In this document: in pieces, positions 1 through 8,202 of the stretch
How positions within the stretch are numbered: position 1 is the first letter of the stretch
Layout of the letters: each line of letters opens with the position of its first letter
DNA from: Gemmatimonas phototrophica
GTDB taxonomy: Bacteria > Gemmatimonadota > Gemmatimonadetes > Gemmatimonadales > Gemmatimonadaceae
Assembly (NCBI GenBank): GCA_945869195.1
Contig: CAMBNV010000001.1
Coordinates: 248,001 to 312,000, forward strand
DNA length: 64,000 bases
Direction of reading: 5' to 3'
The notes under the pieces: generated by a model
The model's database searches: none
Told to the model about the DNA's origin: nothing
Seen by the model: the letters and a program-made list of their open reading frames with translations, nothing else
Made by a program: the position numbers and the translations under genes

Positions 1-121
1 CGATGAGGGTACGCCACTCCTCGTAGGTGCGCACAAGGTCGGCGGCGATTCGGCGGACGAGCGGCAGGGCGCGGTTCGCGCGCTCTGGGGTCCAGAGTGT
101 CCCCGCCTGCGGCGCGTTCAT
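1..121 (-). CDS. DUF2203 family protein, N-terminal part (cut by window edge)
   Basis: Only the first 40 codons are in the window; the gene runs off the left edge. Translation from the ATG at 121 gives a segment with TPERANRALPLVRRI near residues 11-25, which matches the usual opening of DUF2203 proteins (small helical proteins of unknown function). The ATG overlaps the TGA of the upstream lipoprotein gene as ATGA, so the two are probably translationally coupled in the same minus-strand operon. The reading frame stays open upstream of this ATG through a Pro/Ala-rich stretch, so a longer N-terminus cannot be excluded. Confidence 0.6.
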   Translation of the reverse strand, partial: MNAPQAGTLWTPERANRALPLVRRIAADLVRTYEEWRTLI

Positions 122-1356
122 GCCCCCGTCCTCGGGCGCGCGTTCCGCGCCCTCCGTCGGAGGGGGGGGGGTGCTTGGCGCAGGCGCGATGCCGGCCGCA
201 TCAACGCCCCGGGCGCCTGGCCGCGCGGCGCCTGCCGTACGATCCGGTTCTCTCCCGAATAGAACGAGGCCTCGTTGAATGCCCTCGTGAGGGCCGCCCG
301 CATGCCGGGCACCTCCGTGGTGTCGCCGATCCACATCACACGACTGATCGGCGAGGGGACGGAGCCGAGTCGCCACTCCGTGCCGGCGATATCGCGAATC
401 ACGAGCGAGACGCGTGCCTGTGGTGCATCGGCTGCGTGGCCGACGAGCACGAATCCATCACGGGTCCAGATACGCTCCCCGACGCGATCGGCATCGAGCT
501 CATCGGTCGAATACTCGGTGCGCACGAGGCTCCACCACTCGGGCTGCTCGACGTCGAAGGGGTCGAGCTCGACCACACCGACCTCTTCCTCCGCGCCGGC
601 CTGCGTCACGGCGAACCGTACCTGCAACCGGCGGTCGAATACGCCCAGGGTGAAGCTCAGCGGGTCGAAGGTTCGCTGCGCCACCACGGGGAGGTCGGCG
701 GCCGTCGAGTCGGCGTCGAGTGTGGCGATCGAGTCCCGCAGCGCGGCCCAGCTCGCTCGTGCGGTCGCCAGCGCGCGGCGCCCTGGCGCCATCCCGATAA
801 CCGCATCGAGCGGAGCCGCGACCGCGGTGCGCAGATCAACGACGCCACGCCGCGCCCCATGCAACGAGGCGCCGCCGATCACATCGATGTCGGTAAGATG
901 CTCGTACGAGAGCCACGGCCCTACCACGTCGAGCACGATGATGTCGGCCGTGGCGAGCGAGCGGGGATTTTCACTCCCCTGCTCGTCTTGATCGAGCGGT
1001 CGTTCCGCGGGATTCGCCGCGGCGTAGGCACGCGCGAGCCCGGGCATGAGGGTGTCGGCCACGAGCTGGACCGAATCGCCACTGACGAGGTCGCGCTTAT
1101 ACAGCCGCTGCCCAATGAAGACGGCATCGTAGAACGAGTAGTCGGCGTCGGAGACGTAAAGTTCGGCGAAGCGTCCATCGATTTGGGCGAGCACCATCGG
1201 GGCGCCACGCACCCGGATGCCGTCGGCGTCGGATCGGATCCAGAACACTGAATCGGCCGCGGCGACGATGAACTCGGCCGGCGGCGCGGAAGCCGGCGGC
1301 TCGGCGCGCCCGCAGGCGACCGCGAGGAGAACGAAGAACAGCCGTCGCGCGCGCAT
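118..1356 (-). CDS. Predicted lipoprotein of unknown function
   Basis: A 412-residue protein. The first residues are MRARRLFFVLLAVACG, a short lipoprotein signal with the cysteine at about residue 15, so the mature protein should be lipid-anchored at the periplasmic side. I chose the ATG at 1356 rather than the ATG 15 bases upstream because it sits directly before the signal peptide. No catalytic motif is recognisable; the body is a mixed alpha/beta sequence rich in Asp and Arg. The last 25-30 residues are Arg/Pro-rich and low in complexity, and a run of ten G (162-171 on the plus strand) lies within them, so the true C-terminus is uncertain. It follows the cysteine-desulfurase-like gene by 11 bases and overlaps the DUF2203 start. 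Confidence 0.65.
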   Translation of the reverse strand: MRARRLFFVLLAVACGRAEPPASAPPAEFIVAAADSVFWIRSDADGIRVRGAPMVLAQIDGRFAELYVSDADYSFYDAVFIGQRLYKRDLVSGDSVQLVADTLMPGLARAYAAANPAERPLDQDEQGSENPRSLATADIIVLDVVGPWLSYEHLTDIDVIGGASLHGARRGVVDLRTAVAAPLDAVIGMAPGRRALATARASWAALRDSIATLDADSTAADLPVVAQRTFDPLSFTLGVFDRRLQVRFAVTQAGAEEEVGVVELDPFDVEQPEWWSLVRTEYSTDELDADRVGERIWTRDGFVLVGHAADAPQARVSLVIRDIAGTEWRLGSVPSPISRVMWIGDTTEVPGMRAALTRAFNEASFYSGENRIVRQAPRGQAPGALMRPASRLRQAPPPLRRRARNARPRTGA

Positions 1357-1367
1357 GCCGCAATATA

Positions 1368-2582
1368 TCACCCGCGCGAGGCAACCTCGGCCACGCCCGC
1401 GATGAGACGGTCGACCTCCTCCTCGGAGGTGTAACAGGCGACGCCAGCGCGCACGAGTCCCTCGACTTCGAGACCGAGGCGCTTGACGATGGTTGCCGCG
1501 TAGAAGTCACCATGACTCGTGAACAGGCCGTGCGCGACAAGTGCCGACGTGACCGCTTCGGCAGTATGCCCGCGTACCGTGAACGCGACGGTAGGCGTTC
1601 GAGGCTGGTCGGGACCAGGGCCGTACCGCCGGACGCCGTCGATCGCGCCGAGGCCATCCCAGAGACGAGTGAACAGGGTCATTCCTCGTTCGTGCAGCCG
1701 ATCGAACGCGTTTTCGAGGCGCGCGCGCCGCGTGGCTCCTTCGCCAATCGACGCCAAAAACTCGACAGCGGCGGCGGCGCCGACGATCCCCTCATGATTC
1801 TGGGTCCCGGTCTCCATCCGATCGGGTGCCTCGCTCGGCGCGGGCTCAAGTCGTGGCACGTCGGCCGCGTTGAGTAATCGCTCGCGGCCGTAGAGGACGC
1901 CGATGTGCGGCCCGTAGAACTTGTAGGCAGAGCAGCCGAGAAAATCGCAGTCGATCGCGCGAACGTCGACCAGGTTGTGCGGGGCGTAATGCACGGCGTC
2001 GACAAAGACGAGTGCGCCCGCAGCGTGCGCCAGTTTCGTCGCGGCGGTCACGTCGGAGATGGTGCCGAGCGCGTTCGAGCCTGCGCCAATCGCGAGGAGT
2101 TTCGTGCGAGGGCCGATGGCGGCCTCGAGCGCCCGCCAGTCGAGTTGACCGCGGTCGATATTGACTCCCACCTCTCGGATGGTGATACCGCGCTCTTTCT
2201 CGAGTGCGCGCCAGGGTGCGACGTTCGCGTGGTGATCGAGGTCCGTGATGACGACTTCGTCTCCGGGTCCCCAGGCGCGGCCGAGCGCGCGCGCCAGATG
2301 GAAGGTCCCGGTGCTCATGTTATTCGCAAACCAGACCTCATTCGCCGAGCAGTTGAGAAAGTCGGCGAAGGTCTCGCGTGCGGCGAGGAGCATCGCGTCG
2401 GTTTCGTTGCTCGTCGGATACGCCCAGTGGGTGTTGGCGTTGTGGTGCAGGAGGTAGTCCGCCATGGCGTCGACGACCGACTGCGGAACCTGCGTGCCGC
2501 CCGGTCCATCGAAGTACGCGACGGAGTGGCCACCACAGCGTCTGCTCAGGGCAGGAAATCTGGAGCGGATCTGATTGAGCAT
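1368..2582 (-). CDS. Cysteine desulfurase-like PLP enzyme (class V aminotransferase fold)
   Basis: A 404-residue PLP-dependent enzyme of the NifS/SufS superfamily. It opens with a YFDGPGGTQVPQSV segment (near residue 22) and has the DLDHHANVAPW block and SAYKFYGPH, whose lysine is the expected Schiff-base residue. These features match the cysteine-desulfurase-like subgroup of unknown substrate (TIGR01976 type) better than true SufS or IscS, so real desulfurase activity is not certain. The ATG at 2582 is chosen because homology begins at once after it; a longer open frame upstream has no family similarity. It lies 62 bases after the dehydrogenase gene and 11 before the lipoprotein gene, on the same strand. 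Confidence 0.85.
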   Translation of the reverse strand: MLNQIRSRFPALSRRCGGHSVAYFDGPGGTQVPQSVVDAMADYLLHHNANTHWAYPTSNETDAMLLAARETFADFLNCSANEVWFANNMSTGTFHLARALGRAWGPGDEVVITDLDHHANVAPWRALEKERGITIREVGVNIDRGQLDWRALEAAIGPRTKLLAIGAGSNALGTISDVTAATKLAHAAGALVFVDAVHYAPHNLVDVRAIDCDFLGCSAYKFYGPHIGVLYGRERLLNAADVPRLEPAPSEAPDRMETGTQNHEGIVGAAAAVEFLASIGEGATRRARLENAFDRLHERGMTLFTRLWDGLGAIDGVRRYGPGPDQPRTPTVAFTVRGHTAEAVTSALVAHGLFTSHGDFYAATIVKRLGLEVEGLVRAGVACYTSEEEVDRLIAGVAEVASRG

Positions 2583-2644
2583 GGAATGGAAGATAAACGA
2601 GTGAGAGCGCTGATAGACGATAGCGGGCGGCGACACCCCTGCCC

Positions 2645-3562
2645 TCACGGGCTGGCGTCTTGACTCTTGATCACGGTGCCGGTCAACTGCTCGACCCATT
2701 TCACGACTTCCACATGATCGGCCGCCTCGCCGAGCGCGCGATGGGCGGCCTGATAGAGTTCGGCGGTGAGCTGAAGCATCGGCGTAGGGATCTTCTGCTC
2801 GCGCGCGACCTGCGCCGCGATGCCGACGTCCTTGTCGAGCAACGCGAGACGGAAGGTGCGCGGAAAGGCGCGCGTGAGGACACGCTCGGGAAAGAGGTTC
2901 ATCGACGCGTTCGAGCGACCGCTCGAGGTGTTGATCACGTCGAGGGCCACCGCAGGATCGACGCCCGCGCTCGTGAGGACCGCGAGGCCCTCGGCGGTCG
3001 ACCAGAGATGCAGTGCCAGTAGGCCGTTGTTGACCGCCTTCACCGCATCACCAGTCCCGACTGCGCCACAATGGACGATTTTCTTGCCAAACGCCTCGAG
3101 GAACGGGCGCACCGTTTCGATCGTGTTCGCGTCGCCTCCAATCATGACTGTCAGCGTGCCACTCTCGGCGCCGACGACGCCGCCCGACACCGGTGCGTCG
3201 AGGTAGCCGACGCCCATCGCGGCGAGGCGGGCGGCGAGGCGCTTGGATGTCGTCGGATCGCCCGACGTGCAATCGACGAGCGTCGCACCGCGCGCCAGCC
3301 CGGCCAGCAGACCGTCAGGCCCGTCCAGCAACATTTCGACGTCACCAGAGACGGCGAAGCAGGTGATCACAACGTCAGCCCCGCGTGCGGCGGCCGCGGG
3401 GGTCGCTGCCTGTGTCACGCCAAGCTCGGCGTACTTAGCCGCAAAGTCCGCGGCGCGCGCGCTGGTGCGATTCCAGACGCGAAGGCCCCAATCGGTGCGG
3501 GCGAGGTGGCGCGCCATTGGGGTGCCGATGGCACCGAGACCGAGGAATGCGACGGAGGGCAT
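2645..3562 (-). CDS. NAD(P)-dependent 3-hydroxyisobutyrate dehydrogenase family oxidoreductase
   Basis: A 305-residue beta-hydroxyacid dehydrogenase. The N-terminus has the Rossmann signature GLGAIGTPMARHL (about residues 7-19). The substrate-binding segment DAPVSGGVVGAESGTLTVMIGG and the catalytic-lysine region DAVKAVNNGLLA are both present. The family reduces or oxidises small beta-hydroxy or aldehyde acids such as 3-hydroxyisobutyrate, tartronate semialdehyde or succinic semialdehyde; the substrate cannot be decided from sequence. Length is normal. It is the first gene of the minus-strand group running to the left edge and is divergent from the small gene at 3701. Confidence 0.9.
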   Translation of the reverse strand: MPSVAFLGLGAIGTPMARHLARTDWGLRVWNRTSARAADFAAKYAELGVTQAATPAAAARGADVVITCFAVSGDVEMLLDGPDGLLAGLARGATLVDCTSGDPTTSKRLAARLAAMGVGYLDAPVSGGVVGAESGTLTVMIGGDANTIETVRPFLEAFGKKIVHCGAVGTGDAVKAVNNGLLALHLWSTAEGLAVLTSAGVDPAVALDVINTSSGRSNASMNLFPERVLTRAFPRTFRLALLDKDVGIAAQVAREQKIPTPMLQLTAELYQAAHRALGEAADHVEVVKWVEQLTGTVIKSQDASP

Positions 3563-3700
3563 GATCGAGGCTGAAGGAAGAGGAGCGACGGAAGAGGAGA
3601 GTCCCTCCTCCGACTACGGACGACGTGACGCCGATCCCGCGCCGACGCAGGACAAGCTCGCTGAATCGTCGCAGGTGCCGCCAGTGGTAGATTCCCATTC

Positions 3701-3949
3701 ATGCGACTTCTGGTACTGATTGATGGGATGCTGTCGGTGCATGCACGGCACGCCGTGTTCACGGCGCTCGGCGCCGTGGACGGGCTCACGCGCGCCGAGG
3801 TGGAGCTGGGGCGGGCAGAACTGGAGCACGACGGCCGGGCGAGCGATCAGGTGATTCGATCAGCAATCTGTGAGGCGATTGAGGCAGCTGGGTTTCGCGT
3901 ACGCGAGGTGCGGGCGCTGGCACGGACGCTGCCGATGCTCGAGGGTTGA
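3701..3949 (+). CDS. Small HMA-fold-like protein without the CxxC metal site
   Basis: An 82-residue protein. Its layout resembles a heavy-metal-associated (ATX1-like) domain: an N-terminal strand with GM followed by a helix, a VDGLTRAEVELGRAEL segment like the V-xx-V-xx-V-D strand of copper chaperones, and a C-terminal IEAAGFRVREV. The CxxC pair that binds metal in true HMA domains is absent; the equivalent loop reads GMLSVHARHA. It may therefore be a regulatory or degenerate domain rather than a metal chaperone. It is divergent from the dehydrogenase and lies about 150 bases before mgtE on the same strand. Confidence 0.6.
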   Translation: MRLLVLIDGMLSVHARHAVFTALGAVDGLTRAEVELGRAELEHDGRASDQVIRSAICEAIEAAGFRVREVRALARTLPMLEG

Positions 3950-4099
3950 ACGCGCGCCTCGCTGTGACGTCCCACTGCTGGTGGAGTGCGGATGAACACC
4001 GGCGCTTGTTGTGCACCGCGACATTCGGTTAGCTTCGGGTCACTTCACTTTAGCGGTGCGCGCCCGCGCGTACGCCTTCGTTACCCAGGGAGGCACTCC

Positions 4100-5515
4100 G
4101 TGACACCAGAAAAACGGAAACAGGAACAGTCGGTCGCCGCCTTGGTCGCGCCTGACATCCTTGAGCTGCTCCAAAACGACCCCGCGAGCATCGCGGCCGA
4201 GACGGAGGAGCTGCACCCAGCCGACCTCGCGGATGTCGCGGAGCTCCTGCCTCGCGAACTCGTGTTGTTGCTGCTGATGTCGCTACCGTCGGCCCGCGCG
4301 GCAGACGTGCTCGAGTATCTCAACGAGGAACTACGCTCCGAGGTCCTCGAGGCGATGGACGCCGGCCAGGCGGCTGCATTCCTGACGGGCATGACGCCCG
4401 ACGAGCGCGTCGACGCGCTCGACGAAATGGATGAGGAGGCCGCCGACGAGATTCTCGAGGCGATCCCCGAGAAGGAACGCGCCGAGACCGAGCGGCTGTT
4501 GCAGTACGAGGCCGACACGGCGGGTGGCCTCATGACCACCGAGTTCGTCTCGCTGCCGGAGACCGACACCGTGGAAGAAGCGCTCGCGACTATTCGCGCG
4601 ATGGCGCGCGTCGGTCGCCGCGAGGCGATGGGCACAGTCTACCTCGTCGACGGCCGGGGCACGCTGGCGGGCGTGCTCTCACTCCGTGAGCTACTCGCCG
4701 CCGCCGAGGGCGCGATCCTGCGCGACGTCGCCTGGACGGATGTGGTGACCGCACTCGCGACGGCGGACCGCGAGGAGGTCGTGCGACTCACGTCTAACTA
4801 CGATCTCGTCGCCGTGCCGGTGGTGGACGCCGACCATCGCCTCATCGGCGTGATCACGGTCGACGACGTCATCGACGTGATCCAAGAAGAGCAGACCGAG
4901 GACGCCCAGAAGTTCGGCGGTTTGGAGGCACTCGAGGAACCATACCTACAGAGCAGCATCGCCGACCTCCTCAAGAAGCGCTCACCCTGGCTGATCGTGC
5001 TCTTCGTAGGACAGATGTTCACGGCCGCCGCGATGGGTTACTTCCAAGGCGCGATCGACGCGGCGACCGTGCTCGCCCTCTTCGTCCCACTCGTTATCAG
5101 CTCGGGCGGCAATTCCGGCTCACAGGCGACGTCGTTGATCATCCGCGCGATGGCGCTCCAGGAGGTGAGCGCCCGCGACTGGCGGCGGGTTCTGGGACGC
5201 GAAGTCGTGCTCGGCCTCATCCTCGGTACAATGCTCGGCGTGGTCGGCCTCCTGCGCGTGGTGGTCTGGCAGTGGTTCGGACTCTACCCATTCGGCGATC
5301 ACTACCTGCTCCTCGCGACGACGGTGGGCACCACGGTGATTGGCGTCGTGCTCTTCGGTACGCTCACCGGAGCGATGCTGCCGTTCGCTCTCAAGAAGTT
5401 TGGGTTCGACCCCGCGAGCGCCTCTGCGCCGCTCGTCGCAACACTCGTGGACGTGACGGGCGTCGTGCTCTACTTCACCATTGCGATCCTCCTCCTCCGT
5501 GGCACCCTCCTGTAG
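4100..5515 (+). CDS. mgtE: Magnesium transporter MgtE
   Basis: A 471-residue inner-membrane Mg2+ channel/transporter. The order is typical: MgtE N-domain (about residues 20-125, rich in ADVAELL and EEAADEILE helices), a CBS pair (about 140-255), and five membrane segments (about 285-470). The pore helix has PLVISSGGNSGSQ and the last part has ATLVDVTGVV with the conserved Asp. The GTG at 4100 is preferred because an AGGGAGG ribosome-binding site lies 7 bases upstream, whereas the upstream in-frame extension has no MgtE similarity. MgtE senses cytosolic Mg2+ through its N and CBS domains. An EamA gene follows after 10 bases. Confidence 0.95.
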   Translation: MTPEKRKQEQSVAALVAPDILELLQNDPASIAAETEELHPADLADVAELLPRELVLLLLMSLPSARAADVLEYLNEELRSEVLEAMDAGQAAAFLTGMTPDERVDALDEMDEEAADEILEAIPEKERAETERLLQYEADTAGGLMTTEFVSLPETDTVEEALATIRAMARVGRREAMGTVYLVDGRGTLAGVLSLRELLAAAEGAILRDVAWTDVVTALATADREEVVRLTSNYDLVAVPVVDADHRLIGVITVDDVIDVIQEEQTEDAQKFGGLEALEEPYLQSSIADLLKKRSPWLIVLFVGQMFTAAAMGYFQGAIDAATVLALFVPLVISSGGNSGSQATSLIIRAMALQEVSARDWRRVLGREVVLGLILGTMLGVVGLLRVVVWQWFGLYPFGDHYLLLATTVGTTVIGVVLFGTLTGAMLPFALKKFGFDPASASAPLVATLVDVTGVVLYFTIAILLLRGTLL

Positions 5516-5525
5516 GGCTGCGGCA

Positions 5526-6422
5526 GTGAGTCGCGACGGACGGGCAGCGGGGCTCGTCCTCGTCGCGGCCTGCGCCTTCGGGTCACTCTCGATCGGTGTC
5601 GCGCTCGCGACCAACGCCGGTGTCGCGCTGATCGCGCTCATGGCCTGGCGTTACGGGATTGCCGCCCCTCTGCTCGTGCTCGCGGCGGGAGGTCCCGCAC
5701 GCGTACTGATCCCCGTACGGCGCGCGGTGGCGCTGTTGCTCCTCGGCGGTGGCGGGCAAACTCTCATCACCTACCTGACCTTCTCCTCGTTGGAGTGGCT
5801 CTCGGTCGCGCAGCTCGGCTTTCTCTTTTATACCTATCCTGCCTGGGTCGCCGTGATCGCCGCGGTCGCGGGGATCGAGCGACTTACGCCGACCCGGATA
5901 GGCGCGTTAGTCGTCGCGCTCGGTGGGATCACGATGATGGTCGGCACACCCTGGAGCGCCGCCCTGCCGTTCCCCGGCGTGGTTCGTGCGCTCGGAGGGG
6001 CGGTCATCTATGCAGCGTACATTCCCTTACTCCACCGGATGCGCGGACCGCTCGATGCCGCCGTCGCCTCAGCGTGGGTCATCAGCGGCGCGGCGCTCGT
6101 GTTCGGCGCCTGGGCGATCGCGAGGGGGGAGCTGTTCACTGGTATGACCCCATCCATCTGGATTATCGCGATCGCCGCGGCGGGGATCAGTACGACGGTC
6201 GCGTTCATCACCTTCCTCCGCGGGCTCGAGGTCCTCGGTGCGGTGCGCACCGCGATCCTTTCCACTGTCGAACCATTCTGGTCGGCATTGCTCGCGGCGC
6301 TCGTGCTCGGCCAGCCGATCGGCAAGATGACGCTCGCGGGTGGCTTCATGATCATGGTCGCGATCGTCCTCCTGCAGCGATCCGGGCATCCGGCAATCCC
6401 CGACGTTCCGCCCCCCGAGTGA
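5526..6422 (+). CDS. EamA/DMT-family transporter (first of a tandem pair)
   Basis: A 298-residue protein with about ten predicted membrane segments forming two EamA repeats. The conserved FYTYPAWVAVIAAV and the C-terminal repeat with AVRTAILSTVEPFW are typical of the drug/metabolite transporter superfamily. The substrate is unknown; family members export amino acids, nucleotides or metabolites. The GTG at 5526 gives the N-terminus MSRDGRAAGLVLVAACAFG, where the first membrane helix starts correctly. Its TGA overlaps the ATG of a second EamA gene by one base (TGATG), so the two are co-translated and may form a heterodimer. Confidence 0.85.
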   Translation: MSRDGRAAGLVLVAACAFGSLSIGVALATNAGVALIALMAWRYGIAAPLLVLAAGGPARVLIPVRRAVALLLLGGGGQTLITYLTFSSLEWLSVAQLGFLFYTYPAWVAVIAAVAGIERLTPTRIGALVVALGGITMMVGTPWSAALPFPGVVRALGGAVIYAAYIPLLHRMRGPLDAAVASAWVISGAALVFGAWAIARGELFTGMTPSIWIIAIAAAGISTTVAFITFLRGLEVLGAVRTAILSTVEPFWSALLAALVLGQPIGKMTLAGGFMIMVAIVLLQRSGHPAIPDVPPPE

Positions 6423-7324
6423 TGACCTCTCGCTCCACACGCGCCGACACCACGCAACCCGGTGCGGGCACTGCCTACGCGCTCCTCGCCGCAACAGGGT
6501 TCGCGGCGGTCAGCATTTTCACAGCGAAAGCAACCGCCGTTGGGCTCTCGCTCGCGACGGTGCTCGCCTGGCGCTACCTGCTCTCCGCCGTAATTCTCAC
6601 GCTCTGGGTAGGCACCCACGACTACAAGCGGATCCCGCCGCGCGAAATGATCCGCTTCGTCGCGATCGGTGGCTTTGGGCAGGCGTTGCTGGTTTACCTC
6701 GCACTGTCGTCGCTGCAGTACATCCCCGCGGCGACGCTCGCGTTTCTGTTTTATTCGTATCCGGTCTGGGTTGCCCTCGCCCAGGCAGTGCGAGGCGCCG
6801 AGAAGCTCGACCGGCGGCGCCTCGCTGCACTGGCGCTCTCGTTCAGCGGCATCGCCGTGATGGTCGGAATGCCGGGAGCAGCGGCGACGGACTGGCGAGG
6901 CATCGCGCTCGCACTGGGTGCCGCCCTGCTCTACGGCATCTACATCCCGGTCATGCGAGTGCTGCAGAAAGACCATCCCGTCGCGCCGCCGAGCGCGTAC
7001 GCGAAGATTGGGGCAGCGCTCGCGTTCCTCCTGCTGAGCGTCTCCGACCGATCATTCACCTGGGAGCTCGCGCCAGAGGCGTGGATGACGATCGGCGCCC
7101 TCGCGGTGTTCAGCACCGTGCTGCCGAGTGTGTTTTTTATGATGGGGTTGATCCGGTTGGGTCCGGTGCGCGTCGCGATCGTGTCGACGGTGGAGCCGTT
7201 CCTCACGGCACTACTCGCGATCATCGTGTTGGGTCAGCCGCTCGCCTGGCCCACGCTGATCGGTGGCGCGTCGATTATCGGGGCCGTGGTCGTCCTGCAG
7301 TTCCGGCGTGACCGAGTGGCCTGA
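6422..7324 (+). CDS. EamA/DMT-family transporter (second of a tandem pair)
   Basis: A 300-residue transporter with ten predicted membrane segments and two EamA repeats. It is clearly related to the preceding gene: both carry a YPVWVAL/YPAWVAV type motif after helix 4 and a VRVAIVSTVEPFLTALLA or VRTAILSTVEPFWSALLA motif near the end. The pair probably arose by duplication. The ATG overlaps the previous stop by one base. The frame is open far upstream, but that part is a shadow of the first transporter in another frame and is not coding. It ends 8 bases before the convergent SURF1-like gene. Confidence 0.87.
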   Translation: MTSRSTRADTTQPGAGTAYALLAATGFAAVSIFTAKATAVGLSLATVLAWRYLLSAVILTLWVGTHDYKRIPPREMIRFVAIGGFGQALLVYLALSSLQYIPAATLAFLFYSYPVWVALAQAVRGAEKLDRRRLAALALSFSGIAVMVGMPGAAATDWRGIALALGAALLYGIYIPVMRVLQKDHPVAPPSAYAKIGAALAFLLLSVSDRSFTWELAPEAWMTIGALAVFSTVLPSVFFMMGLIRLGPVRVAIVSTVEPFLTALLAIIVLGQPLAWPTLIGGASIIGAVVVLQFRRDRVA

Positions 7325-7331
7325 GCCCGGT

Positions 7332-8099
7332 TCATCCGACGGCGGCGACAGTGCTGCGCCGGAAGAGCACCACACCGCCAACGACCGCGATAAGGGCGAA
7401 AGAAAACCATTGAATCGCGTATGACTTATGGGAGCCAGCACTCAGCACTGGCACGCCAAGCCGGCGGGGCACGGACCCTGCGGCCCCGGCAGAATCGGAG
7501 GTCATGACTACCATCGCGGCGGCCACCGGAGCGCCAAGTCGGGCGGACAGCGCACGTCGATTGAGCGCGCGGAGCGGTTTGCGTGGGTCCGGAGGCGGAG
7601 CAGCGCCGTCTGCCGGCAGCGGAGACGCATAGCCGGAGAGCGTCACGACACTTTCCTCTCGCCAGGCCGTCTGATCCACTCCCGCGGCGTCAGACGAGAA
7701 GACCCAGCCGCGCGTGACGATCACGAGCGTATCATTCCCCTCGCGCTCCAACGGCGTGATCAGGTGGACGCCCGGCGCGCCGCCATTTGAGCGCGCGGCG
7801 AGCACCTGCTCAAGGTCGTAGCGAAATCGCCCCGTGAGGATTGCCAGACGACCCCGCAGCGCGGTGCTGTCCGAGGGCAGCGTGGCGAAGGGCGCCGGTG
7901 ATTCCGCCAGCCGCGTACCCACGGACAGGTTGTACGCCGCCCGCTCCGAGTGGCGTGCAACCTGCCAGAACCCCAGTCGTATGAAGAGGGCGGCGCAGGC
8001 AAGCGGAATGGCGAGTCCTAGCAGGGCTTTGGGGCGCACGGGGGGGGGGGGGGAGGAGGACGTGGACGCGACTACGTGACGGGCGCGACAGACGCGCAA
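7332..8099 (-). CDS. SURF1 family protein (cytochrome oxidase assembly type)
   Basis: A 255-residue membrane protein with the SURF1 layout: a first membrane helix ending in LGFWQVARHSER (about residues 42-53), a large periplasmic part with GVHLITPLEREG and VIVTRGWVFSSD, and a C-terminal YAIQWFSFALIAVVGG helix. SURF1 proteins assist haem A/cytochrome c oxidase maturation. No oxidase gene is in the window. A run of 14 C lies inside the predicted N-terminal coding region, encoding a Pro run just before the first helix. A GTG directly after the run (8039) is an alternative start. If the run changes length, only the longer product would be affected. Confidence 0.8.
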   Translation of the reverse strand: MRVCRARHVVASTSSSPPPPVRPKALLGLAIPLACAALFIRLGFWQVARHSERAAYNLSVGTRLAESPAPFATLPSDSTALRGRLAILTGRFRYDLEQVLAARSNGGAPGVHLITPLEREGNDTLVIVTRGWVFSSDAAGVDQTAWREESVVTLSGYASPLPADGAAPPPDPRKPLRALNRRALSARLGAPVAAAMVVMTSDSAGAAGSVPRRLGVPVLSAGSHKSYAIQWFSFALIAVVGGVVLFRRSTVAAVG

Positions 8100-8160
8100 C
8101 GTTGCCGCTAGCCTGAAAAATACCCTCGATCCGGCGCTCGGTGCGGACGAGTCAATGTGA

Positions 8161-8180
8161 CCTGCCTCACTTCAGGCAGG
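8161..8180. repeat. Short inverted repeat upstream of the Ig-like lipoprotein gene
   Basis: CCTGCCT and AGGCAGG form a perfect 7-base inverted repeat around a 6-base loop, 22 bases before the ATG at 8203. It lies in the only gap between two divergent genes, so it could be an operator or a 5-prime leader hairpin. No regulator can be assigned. Confidence 0.35.
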
Positions 8181-8202
8181 CGTGCTAGGCGATATCTTAG
8201 AA

